NCBI GenBank assembly: GCA_037190665.1
Contig: JBBCJT010000027.1
Coordinates: 113,348-177,347, forward strand
Source: JBBCJT01 sp037190665
GTDB lineage: Bacteria > Pseudomonadota > Alphaproteobacteria > Acetobacterales > Acetobacteraceae
Direction: 5' to 3'
DNA: 64,000 nt
Below, in pieces: positions 16,511-25,417 of this stretch. Position numbers and translations under genes: made by a program. Under the pieces are notes generated by a model. It did not search any database. It had not been told where the DNA came from and saw nothing but the letters and a program-made list of their open reading frames with translations. Each line of letters begins with the position of its first letter. Within the stretch, counting starts at the first letter, position 1.

Positions 16511-17932
16511 ATGTTCGCCCCAAGAACGAGCAAGCCCGCTGCCGGACGGGCGGACCGCGCGACGGCCGTGGCGAGCGATCATGCGGCGGAGCACGCGGCC
16601 CGGCGCGTCGCGCGGCGCGCGCTGCCGGAGATGACGGGCCACGCTGGCGCAACGCTCCCCGAGGCGCCTGCGGGCACGGCACTCGCATCCCTGTCGGCGA
16701 GCGCGGCGACGCCGCTCGATCCGTCGCTGGGCGCGTATTTCGGCACGCGGCTCGGCGCCGACCTCTCCGCCGTCCGGGTCCATCGCGATGCCGCCGCCGC
16801 GCAGGCGGCCGAGGCGCTCGACGCGCGCGCCTTCACCTCCGGCAACCGCATCGCCTTCGGTGCCGGGGCCTATGCGCCGGGCACGCCGGACGGGAAGGCG
16901 CTGCTGGCGCACGAACTCGCGCATGTCGCGCAGCGCAACGCGCCGGGCATGGTGATGCGCCAGCCCAAGCCGGTCGCGAAGGGTAACCGCTACTGGGATG
17001 CGCAGAAGATCAAGGACCGGGTGCGCGCGCTGGATACCTCGTCCAACAAGGAACTCCATTCGCTGGTGAAGGGCGCAGACCTTTACGGCAACGATACGGT
17101 CGCGTTCACCTCGCGGCCCAAATCGGGCACGGCGATCGACTGGCACATCGTCGTGAAATTCGACAAGACGCTGGACCCGCAGGGCGTCACGCGCGGCAAG
17201 ACCGGCGAGACGGTCGTCTCCGTCGCGAGCGGCAAGACGCCCGAGGTGCGGCGCATCGACATCCTGCTCAATCCGGACTCGGTGCCGACCGCCGAGGAGG
17301 TCACGCTCTACAAGCCGCTGGAGGAGAAGGAGCGGCGGCACCGGATGGTGGCGGTCACGCTGCTGCACGAACTGATGCACGCGCGGCTCGGGATCGGGGC
17401 GGTGGCGGACGCGTCCGGCAAGGTGCCGTCCTCGGCGACGCTCGATGCCCACAACGCCGATGTCGCGGCGGCCGCCGGCGCGGCGTCGCAGGAGCGGATC
17501 GCGGCCATGGCCCAGATCACGGCACTGGTGCGCCTCGGTGACTCGACGCTGTCCAAGGAGGCGGCGGCGGCCGGAACGAGCTACACCACGCCGGCCATCA
17601 TCGACACGCCGGCGAAGATCACGGCGTTCGCGACCGCGACGATCCAGCACATGGTGGAGGAACGCTTCGCCAAGCTTCGATCGAGCAGGGCGGAAGGGCT
17701 GACGGCGGTGACCAACGCCACCGTCTCGGACGCTTACGGCGATCAGGTGGATCGCACGATAAGGAGCTTCTTCCCGCAGCCCAACACGCTCGGCGGCAAC
17801 ACGCTGTTCACGCAGCAGATCGGGGCGCTGAAGACACTGTTCGAGAAGCTGTTCGCCGCGATCGACGCCGCCCCCGCGACACCGCCCGCCCAGCAGGCGC
17901 AACCACCCGCGCAGGGCAGCACACAGCCCTGA
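16511..17932 (+). CDS. DUF4157 protein with two HExxH metalloprotease-like motifs
   Basis: A 473-residue protein. Residues about 65-145 match DUF4157: GAYFGTRLGADLSAVRVHRD, ARAFTSGNRIAFGAGAYAPG and LLAHELAHVAQR, with HELAH at 134-138. Downstream, a second putative zinc site LLHELMHARLG has HELMH at 286-290, inside an otherwise unfamiliar domain; the tail is Pro/Gln/Ala-rich. No signal peptide is seen. DUF4157 occurs in large polymorphic-toxin-like and phage-tail-like (eCIS) cargo proteins, but no tail, sheath or baseplate gene is near. It sits 18 bases after the dehydratase and is convergent with the TPR gene. Both motifs could be active, or one may process the protein itself (inference). Confidence 0.75.
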   Translation: MFAPRTSKPAAGRADRATAVASDHAAEHAARRVARRALPEMTGHAGATLPEAPAGTALASLSASAATPLDPSLGAYFGTRLGADLSAVRVHRDAAAAQAAEALDARAFTSGNRIAFGAGAYAPGTPDGKALLAHELAHVAQRNAPGMVMRQPKPVAKGNRYWDAQKIKDRVRALDTSSNKELHSLVKGADLYGNDTVAFTSRPKSGTAIDWHIVVKFDKTLDPQGVTRGKTGETVVSVASGKTPEVRRIDILLNPDSVPTAEEVTLYKPLEEKERRHRMVAVTLLHELMHARLGIGAVADASGKVPSSATLDAHNADVAAAAGAASQERIAAMAQITALVRLGDSTLSKEAAAAGTSYTTPAIIDTPAKITAFATATIQHMVEERFAKLRSSRAEGLTAVTNATVSDAYGDQVDRTIRSFFPQPNTLGGNTLFTQQIGALKTLFEKLFAAIDAAPATPPAQQAQPPAQGSTQP

Positions 17933-17990
17933 AGGTTCCTACGTCGCGAGGTGGATGGCGAAGCCCGGCGCCATGTCCCCTCCGCCGCGG

Positions 17991-18794
17991 TTACCGCCGC
18001 GCCGGTCCCGCTTCCAGCAGGGCGAGGTTCTGCCGGGCGTAATCGGCCGTGGCGCTGTCGGGTTCCAGCGACAGCAGCCTCATCCAGTCCTCCCGCGCGC
18101 CATCCGCATCGCCGCGGCGCTGGCGGATGATGCCGCGCTCCAGCAGCGCCTCGGGATTGTCCGGATCGAGCGCGACGGCGCGGGCGATGTCGTCCTCGGC
18201 CAGTTCCAGCCGGTCGACGAGCCGCCACGCGGCGGCGCGGAACACCAGCGCATCGGCACGGTTGGGCGCGAGGTCGATGGCGCGGTTGAGGTCGTCGATG
18301 GCGGTGAAGTACTCGCCGCCCGTGGCGGACGCGACGGAGCGGTCCACCAGCAGGTCGATATCGTCGGGTGCGAGCACCAGCGCGAGCGTCGCGCTGCCGT
18401 AGGCACGCAGCGGATCGCCCGCGAGCAGCCATGCCTGCGTCGCCTGCGCGTACAGCGCCGCGCGGACCGCGCCCGAGGCTTGGGACGCGCCGGCGAGGCG
18501 CTGGAGCCGATCAGCCGCCTCCACCGCGTCGCCCTGCGCGAGCTGCGACAGCGCGAGGCAGTGGGCCGCGCCCTCGCCGCCGCCGGTCGCTTCCCAGGCC
18601 TGGGCGAAGCGGGCGGCGGCGACCGCATCCGTCGTCAGCATGGCGAGGCAGCGGTCGTAATCCGGGCCGCTGCCGACGCGGGGCGGGGCCGGCGGCAGGG
18701 GCAGGGGCAGTTCCGGCACCACCTCGACGGCTCGCAGCGGCGAGGCGCCCAGCATGGCGGCGGACAGGGCCGCGATCAGCAAACCGGTACGCAT
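17991..18794 (-). CDS. Exported TPR-repeat protein
   Basis: A 267-residue protein. MRTGLLIAALSAAMLGASPL begins a signal peptide ending near LRAVEV, so export to the periplasm is likely. From about residue 120 on there are tetratricopeptide-type helices (AYGSATLALVLAPDDIDLLV, AIDDLNRAIDLAPNRADALV, AEDDIARAVALDPDNPEALL), at least three repeats in tandem. ATG 18794 was chosen over an upstream start because it begins the signal peptide. TPR proteins scaffold complexes; the partner is unknown. Confidence 0.82.
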   Translation of the reverse strand: MRTGLLIAALSAAMLGASPLRAVEVVPELPLPLPPAPPRVGSGPDYDRCLAMLTTDAVAAARFAQAWEATGGGEGAAHCLALSQLAQGDAVEAADRLQRLAGASQASGAVRAALYAQATQAWLLAGDPLRAYGSATLALVLAPDDIDLLVDRSVASATGGEYFTAIDDLNRAIDLAPNRADALVFRAAAWRLVDRLELAEDDIARAVALDPDNPEALLERGIIRQRRGDADGAREDWMRLLSLEPDSATADYARQNLALLEAGPARR

Positions 18795-18841
18795 GCCCGC
18801 GCAGACTAGCCGGCCCCGCCGGGGCGCGGCAAACAACAGGA

Positions 18842-19693
18842 ATGCGACTGCTCGTGGCGGGATACGGATACACGGGCCGGGCGATCGCCGCCGCGGCGCG
18901 CGCGGCGGGCCATGACGTGCTGGCGACGATCCGGCGGCCGGATGCCGCGGCCGATCCGGGCATTGCCCTGGTGCCGTTCGCGGGCCTCGCCGACGCGGTC
19001 GCGGACTGCACGCATCTGGTCGTCACCGCGCCGCCGGGGGCGGAGGGCGACCCCGTGCTCGCGGCCGCGGCTGGCGCGATCCGGGCCGCGCCGGCGCTGC
19101 GCTGGATCGGCTACCTGTCCACCACCGGGGTCTACGGCGACCGGGGCGGCGGCCGGGTGGACGAGGCGACCGAACCGGCACCCGGCCAGGACCGGTCGCG
19201 GCGCAGGCTGGCGGCAGAGATGGCGTGGCGCGCGCTGGCGGAGCGCCGTGCCGTGGACATCTTCCGCATCGCCGGCATCTACGGGCCCGGCCGGTCCGCG
19301 CTGGACGACCTGCGCGCCGGCACGGCGCGGCACATCGTCGCGCCGGATCACCTCTTCAGCCGCATCCATCGCGACGACATCGTGCGCGCCGTGCTGCGGG
19401 CGGTGGAGCAGGCGCCGCCGGCGGGCGTGCGGGTCTTCAACCTCTGCGACGACATGCCGGCCGCGAATGCGGATGTGCTGGCAGAGGCGGCGCGTCTGCT
19501 CGGCATCGCGCCGCCGCCGGCGCGAACGCTCGAGGAGGCATGGCCCGTGATGTCGCCGATGGCGCGGTCCTTCTGGAGCGAGCGGCGGCGCGTGTCCTGC
19601 GTCGCGACGAAGGAACGTCTCGGTCTCGACTGGCTGTATCCGACCTATCGCGAGGGGCTGCGCGCGATCCTGCGGACGTGCGCGGGATCATAA
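18842..19693 (+). CDS. NAD-dependent epimerase/dehydratase-like SDR (YeeZ type)
   Basis: A 283-residue extended SDR-fold protein. The N-terminal dinucleotide loop is MRLLVAGYGYTGRAIAAAA; LVVTAPPGAEGDPVL and WIGYLSTTGVYGDRGGGRVD follow, the latter carrying the Ser-Thr/Tyr region, and FRIAGIYGPGRSALDDL, SRIHRDDIVRAV and FNLCDDMPAANADVL are typical of YeeZ-like proteins. It lacks a clear YxxxK, so catalysis is uncertain. The start ATG has only an AACAGGA immediately adjacent, a weak or leaderless-like context. It is divergent from the TPR gene. Confidence 0.8.
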   Translation: MRLLVAGYGYTGRAIAAAARAAGHDVLATIRRPDAAADPGIALVPFAGLADAVADCTHLVVTAPPGAEGDPVLAAAAGAIRAAPALRWIGYLSTTGVYGDRGGGRVDEATEPAPGQDRSRRRLAAEMAWRALAERRAVDIFRIAGIYGPGRSALDDLRAGTARHIVAPDHLFSRIHRDDIVRAVLRAVEQAPPAGVRVFNLCDDMPAANADVLAEAARLLGIAPPPARTLEEAWPVMSPMARSFWSERRRVSCVATKERLGLDWLYPTYREGLRAILRTCAGS

Positions 19694-20218
19694 GACGAGC
19701 GAGGCCGCTCACTGATCGATGAGGCTGCGTTCCGTCACTCCGCTGAAGGGCTCGCCGGAAGCGGGAGACGATCAGGCGCATCATCCGAGAGAGGCGGAGT
19801 TGCCTTCCGTGAGGGCGTTGCGTGGTCGGGCGATAAGGCAAGGTGCGTCACGCAAGAGAAGGGTCAGCCAGCAACACCTTCGCTCTGATGAAGCGATACA
19901 TCTTCGCGTCGTCCCCTCTCCCGCTTGGCGGGAGAGGGACAGGGTGAGGGGGGTTGCACGGGGACGAAACCTCGCCGCAGTGCTGGCGGACGCACCCTCA
20001 CCCCGGCCCGCTCCCGCCAAGCGGGAGAGGGGGAAGGTCACGATCGTTTCGCAAACTCCCGCATGCGGGCGAGGGGCGTGCCTTCTCCACCAGGTCATTC
20101 CACACCGCCGCCCGCACTTATCGGCAGGACGAACGGCATCCGCGCGCAGGATTGGTGCAGCAGCGGCGCGCGAAACAGAGAGTCGGCCCAAAGGCTGCCG
20201 CTACAGGACAGCCCGCCC
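19694..20218. repeat. Intergenic region with REP-like palindromes and no gene
   Basis: This 525-base gap holds two family-A palindromes (CCCTCTCCCGC/GCGGGAGAGGG at 19914-19938 and a shortened copy at 20011-20032) joined by the linker that also occurs near 43.2 and 63.6 kb in inverted orientation (ACCCTCACCCCGGCCC), and one degenerate family-B unit at 20101-20150 (TATCGGCAGGACGAACGGCA then TCCGCGCGCAGG). Translated frames here give the HPGPLP-type peptides expected of repeats. I see no convincing gene. Confidence 0.7.
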
Positions 20219-20965
20219 TTACGCCCCGAACTCCGCGACCACCGTCTCCAGCAACGCAAGGTCCGACGGACGCGACAGGCGGTGATCGCCGTCCTTGACC
20301 AGATGCACGCGCACGTCCTCGCCCGCGATCCGCTCGGCCAGCAGCATCGACACCTGCCACGGCACGTCCGGGTCGCGCTGGCCGTGCAGCAGCCGCACCG
20401 GGCAGTGCAGGTCGATCGGTCCGTCCAGCAGCAGATGCCGCCGCCCGTCCTCGATCAGCGCGCGCGTGACCGGCGTGGGATCGCCATACTGGCTCGGCAG
20501 CAGGATGCGGCCCTCGGTCATCAACGCGGCACGCTGCTCGAAGCTCAGATCCGGCCAGAGCAGCGTCTCGGTGAAATCGGGCGCGGCGGCGATGCCGACG
20601 AGGCCGGCGACGCGGTCCGGCCGGCGCAGCGCAAGCAGCAGCGCCATCCAGCCGCCCATGGACGATCCCACCAGCACCGCGGGCCCTTCCGACAGCCGGT
20701 CGAACGCCGCGAGCGCGTCATCGGCCCAGCGTCCGATCGTGCCGTCCTCGAACCGCCCGCCGGATGCGCCGTGGCCTGCGTAGTCGAAGCGCAGCATCGC
20801 GCGCCCGCACCGCGCGGCCCACGCATCGAGCGCGAGCGCCTTCGTGCCCTCCATGTCGCTGCGGAAGCCCGGCAGGAACACGATCACGGGCCCGGTCCCG
20901 GCGCGGCGCGTATAGGCCAGCTCCGTTCCGTCCGCCGCCGGGATGCGTCCGCGTTCCTCGCTCAT
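20219..20965 (-). CDS. Alpha/beta hydrolase (ABHD10-like thioesterase/esterase)
   Basis: A 248-residue serine hydrolase. The oxyanion turn is in VIVFLPGFRSDMEGTKA, the nucleophile elbow is VGSSMGG (about residues 98-104), the acid is in LLHGQRDPDVPW and the histidine in VKDGDHRLSRP. The combination YAGHGASGG and the overall length resemble the ABHD10/acyl-protein-thioesterase-like group. ATG 20965 is supported by a perfect AGGAGG a few bases upstream. It begins 30 bases after the penicillin acylase gene on the same strand, so the two form a likely hydrolase operon. Substrate unknown. Confidence 0.85.
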   Translation of the reverse strand: MSEERGRIPAADGTELAYTRRAGTGPVIVFLPGFRSDMEGTKALALDAWAARCGRAMLRFDYAGHGASGGRFEDGTIGRWADDALAAFDRLSEGPAVLVGSSMGGWMALLLALRRPDRVAGLVGIAAAPDFTETLLWPDLSFEQRAALMTEGRILLPSQYGDPTPVTRALIEDGRRHLLLDGPIDLHCPVRLLHGQRDPDVPWQVSMLLAERIAGEDVRVHLVKDGDHRLSRPSDLALLETVVAEFGA

Positions 20966-20995
20966 CAATCCTCCTGACTGCGCGGCCGGAGCCCG

Positions 20996-23167
20996 TCAGC
21001 CGGGCATGAGCCGCGTGATGCGTTCCACCGCGATGTTGGCGCGGTTCAGATGCACCACATGATAGCCGCCTTGCAGCCAGGGTTCGAACTGGTCGCGGTA
21101 GTGCGGATCACCCGGCACGCCGGAATTGCCGATGTTCTGCACGGCAAGGAAACGGTCCGGTTCGGCGAAGTCGACGACGATGCGGTACTCCGCGCCCGAC
21201 GCCGCGTTGTGCGGCGGCAGCTCGCCGCCGGTGTTGCGGATCGTGTGCGAGCCGCCATCCACCGGCGCCGGCCCCACATCGAACGTCGCCGCGCGCTCGG
21301 GTGAGGACAGCGGGTGCTTCCAGTGCGCGAGGTGCAGCCTGCCCCACGCCCAGGCCGCGCGATCCTCGCCCAGCTTCGCGTGCAGCGTCGCGATCGTGTC
21401 GGCGGCGATGCGCCGTGCCTCTGCCTGCGTGCCGTTGGGGAAGAAGGCGCGCTGCGGCTCCGTGAGCAGCGTCGTGCCCAGACCGGTCTGCTGCACCACC
21501 AGATCGTGCAGCCGCGCGGGCATGTGCACGGCGACCACCGCGCGCTGCCACAGGCTCATGAAGGTCTCGAAGACCGTGGGTGCGATGCTGTCCGTGGTGT
21601 AGCGGGAATCCCAGCCCGACAGGATCGCGGCCACCGGATCGCGCGGATCGAGCAGATGCAGGATCGCCGGCACCAGCCGCTCCGCGCGCACGTTCAGCAC
21701 GTCGTTCTGCGCGGCGATGTTGGCCTGCCGGTCCTGCCCATGGCTGCCGCCGAAGATCTGGTCGAGGCGGATGCCGCGATGGCCCTGCGAATAGGCGCCG
21801 TAGATCATCGGCCCGTCGCCCGGCTGCACGACGCGCTGGTTGGCGGAGGCGACGTAGCCGCGCGGCGGGTTGTGGCTGTGCGGCAGGTCATCGAAGGCGA
21901 TGAGGCCGGACCACTGGTCGTCCGCGTTGCCGGCGTCGCGATAGCCGTAGGTGAAGCGCGGCCGCAGCGGCAGGCGGCCGGCCATCTGGTAACCCACGTT
22001 CCCCTTCGCGTCGGCATAGATCCAGTTGAAGACGGAGACGGACCAGTCGCGCAGCGCGGCGCGGAACGCCTGCCATGTCTTCGCGCGCGGGATGTTCACC
22101 AGCGCGCGCATGTCGTCGATGTGGTCGAAGCCGACCCAGCGCAGCGACAGCGGCGGATCGCCCCCTTCGGCGAGCGCCGGCAGCAGCGCGTTGACGACGG
22201 GGCCGCGCACGGTGCGGCGGATGGTCAGCGCGTGGTCCGCCGCGCCCTTCACGCGGATCGTCTCGGTGCTGGTCTCGAACCGCCGCCAGCCGTCGCCCTC
22301 GCGATACTCGCCGGCGTTCGCGGGGTTGACGGTCTCGACATACAGGTCGCGGGTCGAGGCCATGTTGTTGGTCAGGCAGAAGGCGGCGGTGCCGTTGCTG
22401 CCCCACAGCATCCCCGGCAGGCCCGGATGGCCGGCGCCGGCGGCATCGTCCTCCGGCCCGTGCAGGGCGAACTCGTACCAGGAGGACGGCACCCAGAACG
22501 GCTGGTGCGGGTCGCCGGCGAGGATGGCCGCCCCCCCGGTCAGCTCCGGACGCAGCGCCCAGTTGTTGCTGCCGGTCGCATCGTCGGTGCCGGCGGCGCG
22601 CGGGGCGGCGAATGCGGGCGAGGGGAGGATCAGGTTGTCCGAGGCTTCCGGCGTCAGGTACGCCTCCCGCCACTCCTCCGGCAGGAACCGCGCCGCCTCG
22701 GCCGCCGCGAGCCGGTCGATGCGGCCGTTGAGCGACCACCAGATGCCGCGCGCGATCGCGATCACGCAGGTGCGGGTGAAGGGCTCCGGCCGGTAGTCGA
22801 GGATGGCGAACTCGGGCGGCAGGTCGAGCGTGGCGATGCCGTGGTTGATGCCGGCGACCATGGCATCGACCAGCGCCCCGGTGGCCGCGTCGATCAGCCC
22901 GGCCTCGCGCGCGCAGATCGCGGGCAGGCCGATTGTGCGATGGGCGATGTCGGAGGCGAGATAGGCCGGCCCCATGACCTCCGCCTGCCGGCCCAGCGCG
23001 CGGCGGCGCAGCCGGTCCATCTGCCACAGCCGGTCCTCCGCCATCGCGTAGCCGAGGCCGAAATACAGGTCGGTCGAGGAGGCGGCGTAGATATGCGGCA
23101 CGCCGGATGTGTCGCGGACGATCTCGACCGGCCCGGAGACGGCGGCGACGCGCGTGGTGTCTGACAT
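20996..23167 (-). CDS. Penicillin acylase family Ntn-hydrolase
   Basis: A 723-residue N-terminal-nucleophile amidase. The A-chain region has GPVEIVRDTSGVPHIYA and GLGYAMAEDRLWQMD; the autocatalytic cleavage site with the nucleophile is GSNNWAL (S200), followed by LAGDPHQPFWVPSSWYEF and, near the end, GGSHTIRNTG. The family self-cleaves to alpha and beta chains and hydrolyses N-acyl bonds (beta-lactams, acyl-homoserine lactones or other amides). No signal peptide precedes the fold, unlike most characterised members, so it may act in the cytoplasm. It is divergent from the glycosyltransferase genes and upstream of the alpha/beta hydrolase. Confidence 0.9.
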   Translation of the reverse strand: MSDTTRVAAVSGPVEIVRDTSGVPHIYAASSTDLYFGLGYAMAEDRLWQMDRLRRRALGRQAEVMGPAYLASDIAHRTIGLPAICAREAGLIDAATGALVDAMVAGINHGIATLDLPPEFAILDYRPEPFTRTCVIAIARGIWWSLNGRIDRLAAAEAARFLPEEWREAYLTPEASDNLILPSPAFAAPRAAGTDDATGSNNWALRPELTGGAAILAGDPHQPFWVPSSWYEFALHGPEDDAAGAGHPGLPGMLWGSNGTAAFCLTNNMASTRDLYVETVNPANAGEYREGDGWRRFETSTETIRVKGAADHALTIRRTVRGPVVNALLPALAEGGDPPLSLRWVGFDHIDDMRALVNIPRAKTWQAFRAALRDWSVSVFNWIYADAKGNVGYQMAGRLPLRPRFTYGYRDAGNADDQWSGLIAFDDLPHSHNPPRGYVASANQRVVQPGDGPMIYGAYSQGHRGIRLDQIFGGSHGQDRQANIAAQNDVLNVRAERLVPAILHLLDPRDPVAAILSGWDSRYTTDSIAPTVFETFMSLWQRAVVAVHMPARLHDLVVQQTGLGTTLLTEPQRAFFPNGTQAEARRIAADTIATLHAKLGEDRAAWAWGRLHLAHWKHPLSSPERAATFDVGPAPVDGGSHTIRNTGGELPPHNAASGAEYRIVVDFAEPDRFLAVQNIGNSGVPGDPHYRDQFEPWLQGGYHVVHLNRANIAVERITRLMPG

Positions 23168-23320
23168 GCCCTGCCCTCTGTTGCGGCGCGCGAGTGTCGG
23201 CCGGTCCGCTCCGTTGGCAAGGGCGGCGGTGGCGGGGCGGGCGCGGCTTGTCCGCCGGTTCCACGGCGGCGAACGCCGCGCCGGGTTGGCGCATGACGAC
23301 TTCGTGATATAGCGCCGCCA

Positions 23321-24463
23321 ATGCCCCGCGCCCCCGTGATTCTCCAGGTGCTGCCCGCTTTGGGCGGTGGCGGCGTGGAGCGGGGCACGGTGGAGATCGC
23401 GGCCGCGATCACGGGCGCGGGCTGGACCTCGCTGGTCGCTTCCGCGGGCGGGCCGAAGGAAACCGCCCTCGCGCGCGCCGGCACGCGCCACGTCACCCTG
23501 CCGCTCGACCGCCGCACCCCCTGGGCGATCCGCGCCAACGCACGCAGCCTCGCCGCGCTGATCCGGCAGGAAGGGGTGGACATCGTCCATGCGCGGTCGC
23601 GCGCGCCGGCCTGGGCCGCGTGGCGCGCCTGCCGGGCCACCGGCGCGCGGTTCGTGACCACCTGGCACGGCATCTACAACGAGAACCTGCCGTTCAAGCG
23701 CCGCTACAACGCGATCATGGCGCAGGGCGAGCGGGTGATCGCGATCAGCCATTACGTCGCGGAGCACCTGCTCGCCCGCACCGGCATCGACCCGTCCCGC
23801 GTGCGGGTGATCCATCGCGGCGTGGATGCCGCCGCGTTCGATCCGGCCGCCGTGCAGCCGCAGCGGATCGAGAAGCTCGCCCGCGCCTGGGACCTGCTCG
23901 ACGGGCAGACCACGGTGATGCTGCCGGGCCGGCTGACGCGCTGGAAGGGGCAGGGGGTGCTGATCGAGGCGCTGTCCCGCCTCGCCCGGCGGGACCTGCG
24001 CTGCCTGCTGGTCGGCGATCCGCAGGGCCGCGAGGGCTATCGCGCGGAGCTGGAGCGCGCCGCGGTGGCTGCCGGCATCCCGCTGACCATCGCCGGCCAT
24101 GTCGAGGACATGCCCGCCGCGCTGATGCTCGCCGACCTGGTGGTGCATGCCAGCACCGATGCCGAGGCCTTCGGCCGCGTGGTGATCGAGGCGCAGGCGA
24201 TGGGGCGGCCCGTCATCGCGTCCGACCTCGGCGGCCCGGCCGAGACGGTGGAGCCCGGCGTGACCGGCTGGCGCGTGCCGCCGGGCGATCCGGCGGCGCT
24301 GGCGGAGGCCATCGCCTATGTCCTCGCCCTGCCGGCGGAGGCGCGGGCGCAGCTCGCCGCGCAGACGCGCGCATCGGTGCTGGCCTCGTTCACCACAGAG
24401 CGCATGCAGCAAGCGACGCTGGACGTGTACCGGGAGGTGCTGGGCGAGGGGGCGCCGGCGTGA
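23321..24463 (+). CDS. Glycosyltransferase family 4
   Basis: A 380-residue GT-B enzyme. The N-lobe starts VILQVLPALGGGGVERGTVE with the glycine-rich donor loop; FVTTWHGIYNENLPFKRRYN and VIAISHYVAEHLL follow, then the C-lobe RVIHRGVDAAAFDP, MLPGRLTRWKGQGVLIEAL and the E-x7-E region in STDAEAFGRVVIEAQAMGRP. It is likely to build lipopolysaccharide or an exopolysaccharide. Its TGA overlaps the GTG start of the next gene, so the pair is coupled. Confidence 0.9.
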   Translation: MPRAPVILQVLPALGGGGVERGTVEIAAAITGAGWTSLVASAGGPKETALARAGTRHVTLPLDRRTPWAIRANARSLAALIRQEGVDIVHARSRAPAWAAWRACRATGARFVTTWHGIYNENLPFKRRYNAIMAQGERVIAISHYVAEHLLARTGIDPSRVRVIHRGVDAAAFDPAAVQPQRIEKLARAWDLLDGQTTVMLPGRLTRWKGQGVLIEALSRLARRDLRCLLVGDPQGREGYRAELERAAVAAGIPLTIAGHVEDMPAALMLADLVVHASTDAEAFGRVVIEAQAMGRPVIASDLGGPAETVEPGVTGWRVPPGDPAALAEAIAYVLALPAEARAQLAAQTRASVLASFTTERMQQATLDVYREVLGEGAPA

Positions 24464-25356
24464 AGCGCGTGCTCGTCATCCGCCTCTCCGCGCTGGGGGA
24501 TGTGGTGCTGTCCTTCGGCCCCTTCACGGCCATCCGCGCGCATCATCCGGCGGATCACGTCACGGTGCTGACCACCCGCCCCTTCGCGGGGCTGCTGGCC
24601 ATGAGCCCGTGGTTCGACGCGGTGGAGACCGATGCCCGGCCGCGCTGGTGGGACCTGGCCGGGGTGCTGAAGCTGCGGCGGCAGTTGCAGGGCTTCGACA
24701 TGGTCTACGACCTGCAGACCTCCGGCCGGACCTCCCGCTACTTCCTGCTGGCCGGCCGGCCGTACTGGTCCGGCATCGCGCCGGGGGCCGCGCTGCCCCA
24801 CGCCAACCCGCACCGCGATGCGATGCACACGATCGACCGGCAGCGCGAGCAGCTCGAAATGGCGGGGATCGCGGCGTTCCCGGAGCCCGATCTCGGCTGG
24901 CTGCGCGGCGACGTCTCCGGATTCGGCCTGCCGGACCGCTTCGCGCTGCTGGTGCCGGGCGCCGCGCCGCACCGGCCGGAAAAGCGGTGGCCGGAAGCGG
25001 CCTACGGCGAACTCGCGCGGCATCTGGCCGGGCGGGGGGTGGCGCCGGTGGTGGTCGGCACCCGGGCCGAATCGCCGCTCGCCGCCGCGATCCGGGCGGT
25101 CGAGCCCGCCGCCATCGACCTGACCGGCCGCACCCGGATCGAGGATCTGGCGGCGCTGTCCGCCCGGGCCGCGCTCGCGGTCGGCAACGACACCGGGCCG
25201 ATGCACCTCGCCGCCACGATGGGCGCGCCCTGCGTGGTGCTGTTCGGCGGCGCGTCCGACCCCGCCCTCACGGCCCCGCGCGGGGATGTCCGCGTGCTGC
25301 GGGTGGACGACCTGCGCACGCTGCCGCCGGACAGGGTTGCGGCCTCGCTTCCTTGA
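24460..25356 (+). CDS. Glycosyltransferase family 9 (heptosyltransferase-like)
   Basis: A 298-residue protein starting at GTG in a GTGA overlap with the family 4 gene. MKRVLVIRLSALGDVVLSFG is the family 9 opening (RLSALGD), and the C-lobe has FALLVPGAAPHRPEKRWPEA and ALAVGNDTGPMHLAATMGAPCVVLFG, the ADP-heptose-binding region of WaaC/WaaF-like enzymes. It is probably involved in lipopolysaccharide core assembly together with the preceding transferase. It is shorter than WaaF, so the exact sugar is open. Confidence 0.9.
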   Translation: MKRVLVIRLSALGDVVLSFGPFTAIRAHHPADHVTVLTTRPFAGLLAMSPWFDAVETDARPRWWDLAGVLKLRRQLQGFDMVYDLQTSGRTSRYFLLAGRPYWSGIAPGAALPHANPHRDAMHTIDRQREQLEMAGIAAFPEPDLGWLRGDVSGFGLPDRFALLVPGAAPHRPEKRWPEAAYGELARHLAGRGVAPVVVGTRAESPLAAAIRAVEPAAIDLTGRTRIEDLAALSARAALAVGNDTGPMHLAATMGAPCVVLFGGASDPALTAPRGDVRVLRVDDLRTLPPDRVAASLP

Positions 25357-25417
25357 CGTGGACGGCCCGCGCCCTCAGGTTCCGCCGCTTTCTTTTCAAC
25401 CGGAGTCAAGTCCAGCC

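Noticed and set aside
14705..17902. A very long open frame on the minus strand across the dehydratase and DUF4157 genes
   Set aside because: It is the usual antisense shadow of GC-rich coding DNA; its composition (Arg/His/Gly/Asp-rich) has no domain and the plus-strand genes are clearly real.
16511..17932. An extracellular contractile injection (eCIS) locus around the DUF4157 gene
   Set aside because: No sheath, tube, baseplate or AAA ATPase gene of that system is in the neighbourhood.
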